This document shows, piece by piece, positions 53,141 through 61,600 of a stretch of DNA of 64,000 nt. Source of the DNA: Flectonema sp. DT1601 (Eukaryota; Euglenozoa; Diplonemea; Diplonemida; Diplonemidae); NCBI GenBank assembly GCA_964019425.1, contig OZ025789.1:372001-436000 (forward strand), read 5' to 3'. The position numbers and the translations under genes are program-made. The notes under the pieces are model-generated. The model was given only the letters and a program-made list of their open reading frames with translations. It made no database searches and was not told where the DNA came from. Position 1 is the first letter of the stretch. Each line of letters starts with the position of its first letter.

Positions 53141-54625
53141 ATGATGAAATGTTTGTTATTGCTACCGCTGCTTGCGTGTGTTCAGGCAACTCCTAACATC
53201 ATATTTATACTCGCTGATGATTTAGGATGGAATGATATTCAACACCACGGCTCTCAACAGATTCCAAGTCCAGCGATTGATCAGCTCTGTGACTCAGGAG
53301 TTACCTTGAATAGATTCTACGCACAATCTGTCTGCTCACCAACTAGAGCCAGTCTAATGAGTGGAAGACACGTTATCCATTCAGGGGTTTATTCACCTTT
53401 TAGACAAGGATCAGCTTTGAGGATGAATGAAACATATAAAACACTTCCACAATACTTAAAGGACTATGGATACGATACTCATATGATTGGAAAATGGCAT
53501 CTCGGACAAAATACTGAAAAAGTAATTCCAACCGGTCGCGGGTTTGATACCTACTTGGGATACTATTCTGGAGCTGAAGACTATGTGAGTCACGAAGTCT
53601 TTGGAGGATTTGATTTTTTTAATCAAACGGAACCAGCTTGGCAATTCAGCGGACAATACAGCACTAACATCTTCACTGACAGAGCTATTGACATTATCGA
53701 TACGTATTCAGGTGGTGATCGCCGTCCATTCTTTATGTATTTGGCATATCAAAATGTTCATTGGCCTCTGGAGGTACCATCACACTATGAAAACAAATTT
53801 AAACACATTCACGACACTGAGAGAAGAGTAATTGCTGGGATGGTAACGATATTGGATGAAGGAATAAAGAATGTGACGGATGCTTTAAAGAGGAATGAAA
53901 TATTTGATAATACGATGATTATTTTTCAATCAGACAACGGAGGTCCTACGAATCACACAGAGAATACCCAAAGTAATAATTATCCTTTACGAGGAGGTAA
54001 GAATACTCTCTGGGAAGGAGGTACCAGAGTTTCATCATGTCTGACTGGCCCTTTAGTTAAACAACACGCTGGTAAAACATACGAAGGTTACATGCACGTC
54101 ACAGATTGGGTACCAACTCTCGTGGATATGATTGGAGGTCAACCTCCAACACTTGAAACAGGTGATGGAATGAGCATTTGGAATTCAATAAACAACTTCG
54201 AAGCATCTCCAAGAAATTGGATTCTGACCGAAGCACATCCAGACAACACAACTGAACATGGGAACTCTTTGATAGTCGATGATATGAAAATAATTCTGAT
54301 TGGAGGTACCAATCCCGGCACAGAGAGAGGTTGGTATCCTCCTCCACAACAAGACGTTAACACAACACATTACAGCGTTAAGTGTTCAAGTCCTCCTACT
54401 AATTACTCAAAGTACTTCAATCAGTGTACAACTAATTACTGTTTGTTTAATGTGACAGCTGATCCTTGTGAGTTTCATGATTTGGCAGAACAGCATCCGG
54501 ACATTGTCAGAAGTTTAGTTAAAAAGCTTCAAGTTTACAGAAATATTGCTGTTCCGCCAACAGCTCCTGTCGGTTGCACTCCAACTGTGAACACCACAAC
54601 TGGTGCCTGGCAAACATGTGGGTAG
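53141..54625 (+). CDS. Secreted arylsulfatase (ARSB-like)
   Basis: A 494-residue single-exon enzyme that hydrolyses sulfate esters. A signal peptide (MMKCLLLLPLLACVQA) is followed directly by the sulfatase domain. Metal ligands lie in LADDLGW (Asp25, Asp26). The catalytic Cys65 in VCSPTRASLMSGR is the site converted to formylglycine. GKWHLG supplies Lys118 and His120, and FQSDNGG supplies the second Asp-Asn pair. The order and length fit N-acetylgalactosamine-4-sulfatase-like arylsulfatases. Many N-glycosylation sequons (NHT, NTT, NYS) and cysteines near the C-terminus agree with secretion or a lysosomal location. A likely role is degrading sulfated polysaccharides, suiting a marine phagotroph or osmotroph; this is inferred. 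Confidence 0.9.
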   Translation: MMKCLLLLPLLACVQATPNIIFILADDLGWNDIQHHGSQQIPSPAIDQLCDSGVTLNRFYAQSVCSPTRASLMSGRHVIHSGVYSPFRQGSALRMNETYKTLPQYLKDYGYDTHMIGKWHLGQNTEKVIPTGRGFDTYLGYYSGAEDYVSHEVFGGFDFFNQTEPAWQFSGQYSTNIFTDRAIDIIDTYSGGDRRPFFMYLAYQNVHWPLEVPSHYENKFKHIHDTERRVIAGMVTILDEGIKNVTDALKRNEIFDNTMIIFQSDNGGPTNHTENTQSNNYPLRGGKNTLWEGGTRVSSCLTGPLVKQHAGKTYEGYMHVTDWVPTLVDMIGGQPPTLETGDGMSIWNSINNFEASPRNWILTEAHPDNTTEHGNSLIVDDMKIILIGGTNPGTERGWYPPPQQDVNTTHYSVKCSSPPTNYSKYFNQCTTNYCLFNVTADPCEFHDLAEQHPDIVRSLVKKLQVYRNIAVPPTAPVGCTPTVNTTTGAWQTCG

Positions 54626-55545
54626 TATTCGTGTACCATTTCTTTTTCTTCTTTCTTTTTTTTGGTCTTTTCGTGAGTGGTGGTTGTGCGTATCTTCGTA
54701 TTTTTCTTTTTTAAAAAGTTGTCATTCTCGATGTCAAAAAAAAAAAAAAAAAAAAAAAACCATTAAGATTAGCCTTGTATTGATCACAGACAAAATCCTG
54801 TCGCACAGGGGGGAGGAAATAAGTCACAATCATAAGAAGTGACGGCTTTTTCAATCTGAATGGTTTATTCTCCGACTAAGTCGGTACAACGACAATAAAA
54901 AAAAAAAAAAAAAAAAAAAGAGAGAACCGAGTTGTTTGCATATTATGGTGAAAAGTGAGTAAATCTTTTTTTTATTTATTTTTTTTGTCAAAACCTATTA
55001 TTGCTTTCTGATCTGTAATTTTAAAGGGTGATCTCAATTCTGGTTGTGTCATTTAAGATTAAAACGAAAAAAAATAAAATAAAAAAAGCATTTGCAGAAG
55101 TATTCTCCTTTTGTTATTTTTATTTTGTCTGGACATTAATTTTTCTTTTAAACTAACTGCGTTAAAGGAAAAGTTTCTGTCAGCATGCATCGCCATCCTT
55201 ATATGTATTTGAGAAAGAAAGAAAGAAAAAAAAAAAAAAAGAATGAAAAAGTCATTTATTTCTTTTCTTACCTGAGCTTTACTACAAGGTTTCAGGTCCT
55301 TATTCTCATTATAATCTTAACAACCCTTCTAAAATAATGATTTCGTACAACCAGTTCATGTATGAAATTGTATATTTGTAAATTTTTTTTTCTTCTCTTT
55401 TTTGTCTCTTCAGTGAAAGATCCCTACCAGTCAGTTGAGTACTCGGTCGATCGATCCGTGAGGTGGCGGGGAAAAAAAAAAAAAAAAAAGGGATCGACTT
55501 ATTGTAGTTTATAACTCGTGTTTGTTGTTAAGATAGTTTTTTAAT
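54626..55545. other. Intergenic, no gene
   Basis: AT-rich sequence with A runs at about 54736-54759 and 54898-54919 and T runs. Probably the sulfatase 3'-UTR and spacer. GTCGATCGATCC near 55450 recalls the satellite core but is isolated. Confidence 0.45.
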
Positions 55546-55568
55546 GTTTTTTACATTCTAATCAACAG
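55546..55568 (+). promoter_or_regulatory. Acceptor-like site, LRR gene
   Basis: TTTTTTACATTCTAATCAACAG ends at 55568, 60 nt before the ATG at 55629; CTAAT just upstream could serve as a branch site. Confidence 0.4.
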
Positions 55569-55628
55569 ACTTAACGAGTAGCGCACACACTCTAATAGAG
55601 TGTTGTACTACTGGTTTTCAACAAAATA

Positions 55629-58600
55629 ATGACTGATTGCAATGAAAGCATTTTGACAACAGGAACGACTGACTCGCATTCATACAGAACTAGATACCTG
55701 ACGAAGGAATTAATAGAAAAATGTGGAGGTAGTGAAGATCTTGGGCAACTCGAATACCTTCAAATTAAACTACCTCAGGGAGAGAAGATAAAACGAATTG
55801 AAAATTTAGAATTAGTCCCTCGATTGGAGAAGTTGATAATTCAACATCAGAAGATACAGCGGATTGAGGGAATCGATAAGTTAATTAATTTAACATTTCT
55901 AAGTTTGAAGGGAAACAGCATCGAGTTTTTCGATTCAATTTCAACGACGGGTCACGTCGTCAATCCAAGAGAGCTAAAAGAGCTTCCTACGCTACCACAA
56001 TTACAGCATTTGGATTTGTCAAAAAATTGCATTTCGATTTTGCCAAGTTCGCTTTCGAGATCGTTTCCTTCTCTGAAGCAGTTGTTGCTTTCTGACAATG
56101 TGATTTGTGATATAACGAAAATATCACCTCTCAGGGGATGTAAGAATTTGGAAATTTTAAACTTATCTCGTAACTCAATCGCGAGTAGTCAAGAACACTA
56201 TCGTTCTTTTGTTGTTCATGCTGTTCCTTCTGTTAGTATGTTGGACGACATCGAAGTGGATGAGAGTGAAAGAATCAGCGCTAACACTCGATGGCACAGT
56301 GATGAACTGATTGTGAGAGATAATCAAATAAAGGAACTGAAAACAGAACTCAGATCAGTTCAAAAAGAAACGGAAACACTAAAACAATCAATCGACTCAA
56401 AGCAATCCGTAATAGAAGTTAATGAAACACTTATGAAGAAGAAGACTGCTGATAGTCATCGTGTTGATGTAAAGCTTTCAGACCTTCAAAAATTATCCGA
56501 CAAAAGAGGTGATCAAATATCTGAATTACTAACAGACCTGATCCTCGTTAAAAGTACTCTCGGAGAGCTTTTACTAGAATTGGATAGTTGTGATATGGAT
56601 TTCGTGGTCACTGATTCAGTCAAGGAAGTTATGTGTAAGGCTTCTCGCATTTCTTCTTCAGCTGATTCTCTACCATCAGGAAACGTCACAGAAAAAGTTC
56701 TAAGTCTTGAGCACACAATAGCACGTAGACATCAACACCTATTCTCATCTCCTGCTGAGCAAAAACAAGCTGCCGATACTGAAATTCAAGTTGCTACATT
56801 GGAAGCAAAATTACAACAGGCGAAGGCTACTGAAGATTCTCTTTTGGAAAAGATAAGACTGATGTCTCCAACAGATAATTCATTAATTGAACCACAATCA
56901 CAAATAACTGAATTAAAACAAGAGAATCAAAAAGATGATAATAACGAGACTGATAGTCTTATTCAATCCCTCAAAGAGGAATTAGCAGCAGCCAACGACA
57001 TCATAAAAACTCATGAAGACACGTCACTTCTTGAGAATGAAATAGCTCATTTAAATGAGCAATTGATACTTCAAGAGGAGGCTGCTAATAATGAGCTATC
57101 TACTGCAATGCAGGCATACGATGATAAAATAATCGATTTGGAAACTGACTTGACCTCTAAAACGAATGCGATCGACAAGTTGATTACAGATTTGGAATCT
57201 TCGAAAGCGAAGACGGCCAGTCTCGAATCCGCCATGTCGGAGTTGCAGACTGAATTGATTGTGATATCAGGAAGGAATCATGTATTAGAGCAAAATGAAA
57301 CATCGATGGCACAACAGTTGGAAGACGCTAATATTTCATCAGCTGACAACACACATCAAGTTAGAAGGTTAGATCAGTTGTCAAACGATAACACACTTCT
57401 GGTTGAAGAAAATGATGCCCTTCGAAGACGAGTTGACGACTTCACAATTTCTGACGATTTCAATTCAGAAAAAATAGCCGACCTTCACGGAGGGATCTCT
57501 GAACTGAAGAATGAAAATGAAGAACTCCGAGTTCACTACAACAACGCGATTGAACGTTTGGAACAATCTGAACAACACTCCACGAGATTGGAATCATCTG
57601 AACATCAACTGATTGAATCACAACAAGAATGTCAGAGCGTAGTAAAGTTACTTGAAAATCGCGAAAACGAAAACCAGCGAATGAAATCGCAACTGCAGGA
57701 ACTTCAAACAGAACATGAAAACCTCAAAGTCAACAGCAATCAGAAGCTGATGGATAAAATTGCGAATCTCGAAGATGAGATTGCCCGAAAAGAAGACAAC
57801 GCGTCTGCTAAAATAACATCCCTGCAGGAGAACGTGTTATCTCTTACAAAAGATAAGTCTGAACACATCGTAGCAATTCAGACCATTGATGAACTGGAGA
57901 GTGAAAATAACTCTCTTCAGTCAACTGTTGATGATTTGCAGAACAGATTGGCGTCACGTCAAACACCTGACCGCTGCTCAAATTGTATCAATCTGATACG
58001 AGAACTTGGAGATCATCAAACAAATGAATCTCTTCATCAAATAGTAATCGACATTAGAAATGAGTTGTCGCGTTTTAAGAACGACAATATTAATCTTCGA
58101 GAACGTTTATCTGATGAAACTGTTCGCGTGACAATCCTGTCTGAGCAGAATGACAACTTAAAACAAGACAAGGCATCTCTTGAAAATAAACTGAAAAACA
58201 ACACCGTTTTAGTGGCAGAACTTCGCAAACAGATTCGCTCACTCGAAGATCAGCTTTCTGACGGTCTGACAGGAGAAACATCCGTAGCTGAGGTAGTGAT
58301 ATTAAAGAGACAGATTCAACACTTGGAAGCTGAGAATAAGAAGTTATCAGATCAAAATAAAATGATGTTAGAAGAATTAGAAGCGACTCCAAACAGCGGA
58401 AGCTCATCGAGCGATGCTCAGGTAAAGTCAGCGAGGAAGAAGATAGCAGAACTACAATCAGACAACACGGCGTTACAACTTCAATTAAACGATCTGTACG
58501 ACTCTGGAATTGTTCAATGCGACTCACCAGATTCAAATGCGTTGATGGCGAAGCTTTCAAAAGCAAAGACTTCAATTCAGTTGCTTCAATCAGAGAACAG

Positions 58601-61600
58601 TTCTCTCCATGGACAGCTTCGTGACCTACTCGGATCGACAAAGAAGAAAAGTGATCACCTAAATATGGAACACCAATTACAACAGGTTAAAAAGAAAGTA
58701 GCTACCCTCGATGAACAAAAAGAAATCCTTCGTGGCATCACCACCATTGAGAAGGAAAGAGCTTCCCTTCAGGAACAAGTTCAGATTCTTTTAGAAGAAG
58801 CGTTAGCTGGTCAGAATAATCAAATCGCTACACTTGAACATCGTCTTGAGGGTAGCGAGTGTACTTTGGAAGCACAGATTCAGTTTATCTTGAAAACAAA
58901 CAGCGAGCAATTACAAAAGGCATTGGCTACTGTAACTCAACAGAAGCAAAAAATTGAACAACTCGAACAAGATGAGAACAACAACACCAACGACAACAGT
59001 GACCTGACACTGCAGCTGTCTACTCTGCGGGAGAAGTACTCAGAAGTATTGAGTACGAATGCTGACCTTGAAAATGAGATGGAAACACTAACACTTTTAC
59101 AACAGAAATATAATTCTTCTCAAGTCAGAATTGAAGACCTTGAGAGTCAATTGACTGAAGCAAACGAACTCATTTCGCAGCTGAAATCGAAACTTCAAAA
59201 ACACATTTCCGACACAACTGAAGTCAATGCGGATGTTTCTAACTTGACTTCACTTCGTCAGAAATACTCTGCTGCTGTTGGAACGATTTCTGAACTCGAA
59301 ATTCAAATTGCGGAGTCTTCTCATTTACAACAAAAGTATACCTCTGCTCAGAGTCGTATCTCACTACTCGAGGAGGAGATCAAATCAAATGACCAACTGG
59401 TTACTCAGTTAACAATCCTCCGTCAGAAACACAGTAGTGGATTACTTCAAATAGCAGAGATGGAGGCAGAGCTTCAGGAGGCTGGTTTATTTCAACAGAA
59501 ACACGTTGCTGCTCAAGTGAGAATCTCTCACCTCGAAGAGCAGCTTCAAGCATCGGAGTCTTTACGTCAGAAATACAACGTGGCCCTCACTCGAATTACT
59601 GAATTTGAAATACAACTTGAGGAGAGCTCAACACTACAGCAGAAGTGTGATTCTGCTCAGGCTAAACTTTCTCTTTTAGAAGAACAACGTCAAAGTGATG
59701 GAGAAGCTGCAGCAACACTTTCAGCAAACAGAGAGAAGTATTCTAACGCGTTATCTCAGATCGCTGAACTTGAAATTCAGATTCAAGAAAGTGATTCTCT
59801 GAAGCACAAGTACCAATCAGCTAAATCTAAGATAACGTCACTTGAGGACCGAGTGGGTTCTGCTGATGAAGCGTCGTCCCAGTTGTCTTTGTTGAGACAA
59901 AAACATAGCACTGCAATCTCAGAGATAAATGATCTCAAAATGCAATTGGAAGAAAGTTTTTTACTTCAGCAGAAATATTCTTCAGCACAGAAAAAGATTT
60001 CAATACTAGAAGAAAGATGCAACAGCAACGAAGAAGTATCAACTCAGTTTTCGGCCTTAAGACAAGACCACAACTCAGCACTCTCTAACATTACTGACTT
60101 AGAGATGAGATTAGATACTGCTGCAGGATTCCAACAGAAGTGTTCATCTGTACAGTCAATGCTTCAAGACCAGACTGTCACACTCGATGATACAATTTCT
60201 CAATTAGCTGCAGTTCGACAGAAGCACAGCAAATCAATGTCACGTGTTGTGGAATTAGAATCACAGTTGGAAGATCAGCTTTCTAAAATTGAAAATGAGA
60301 ATACGGCAAACAGTCGCATCTCACTACTCGCAGAGCAAAAGGAAATCCTCGAAAATGAAAATAGCGATCTGCTATCTCAGGTAACGACATTGCGTCACAA
60401 GAACGCAGCTGAGAACAGTACTATTAGTGAGTTGGAACTGCAGGTTGAACAGCTACAAGCTCGTTGTACCTCATCACAAGGAAGACTATCGGTGTTGGTA
60501 CAGCAAAATGAAACTCTTGAGAATGACGTATCAGAATCGTGTTCTCAACAGAACATATTTAGACAAAAGTTAACTGTTGCTACTAATGAAGTATCAGCTC
60601 TGCAACTTGAATTACTGAACTTAGAAAACAGTCATCGTCAGAAGACTGCAGTCCTTGAGGATGATCGTCGTGAGCTTGCGAACGAGCACTCGAAGTGCGC
60701 TGCAAAAATCTCAAATTTAGAAGACGAGCTTCGAACATTACAGCAACACGAATTATTATCAAACAATGAAAGCCTCGAAGATAAGAGCGACGAATTGATT
60801 CAACAGTTGTCACACTTAAGACAGAAACACGCTGCTGTCATGACTAAAGTCTTATTGCTTGAGGAGAAGAACACTTCTCTGATCTCACAAAATGAAAGTT
60901 CTCACAATATCGAGATTGATGTTTTAAAGGATCAGCTCCACAGTGAAATCGCCAACCGAATTCAAATTTCTAACGAACTTCATCAGCAACAGCAATCTAA
61001 TTCTCTTGGTTCTGCTGCAGAAGTGGAAATAGAAATACTGAAAAAGAAACTTCACGAAGAAGTCGATTCTCGTGTTAAACTAACGGATGAAGTTTCACAA
61101 CTAAATCATATTCACATCGAACAGAGTGGAAGTAATTCAAGTCAAGCTGTTGAAATTGAAATACTAAAAGAGAGACTTCGTGATGAGATTGCAACTCGTG
61201 TGAGAATTTCAAGTGAACTTCAAGAAGCTCAACGTCGACTGACAGATTCGACGGATTCAACAGCCGCAATGGAAGTCGAGGCGCTGAAACAGCAGCTGCA
61301 GTCAGAAGTTAATTTGCGAATCAAATTGACATCTGAAGTCTCACAACTAAATCAGCAACTTCAAGAGTCATCTCCATCTCAGACTGTTGAATTAGACTTG
61401 CTAAAGGAACAGTTACACAATGAGATCTCCATTCGATTAAAATTATCAAACGACCTTCAACAACTACAACAACAACACCACCAAACTAACTCAATCAGTT
61501 CTTTCAGTGACAGTGAAGTTGAATTGTTGAGACAACAACTTCACGAGTCTCATCAGTTGAATCGCAAGCTGGAAGAGTGTTCTAACTCTCCAACACAAGC

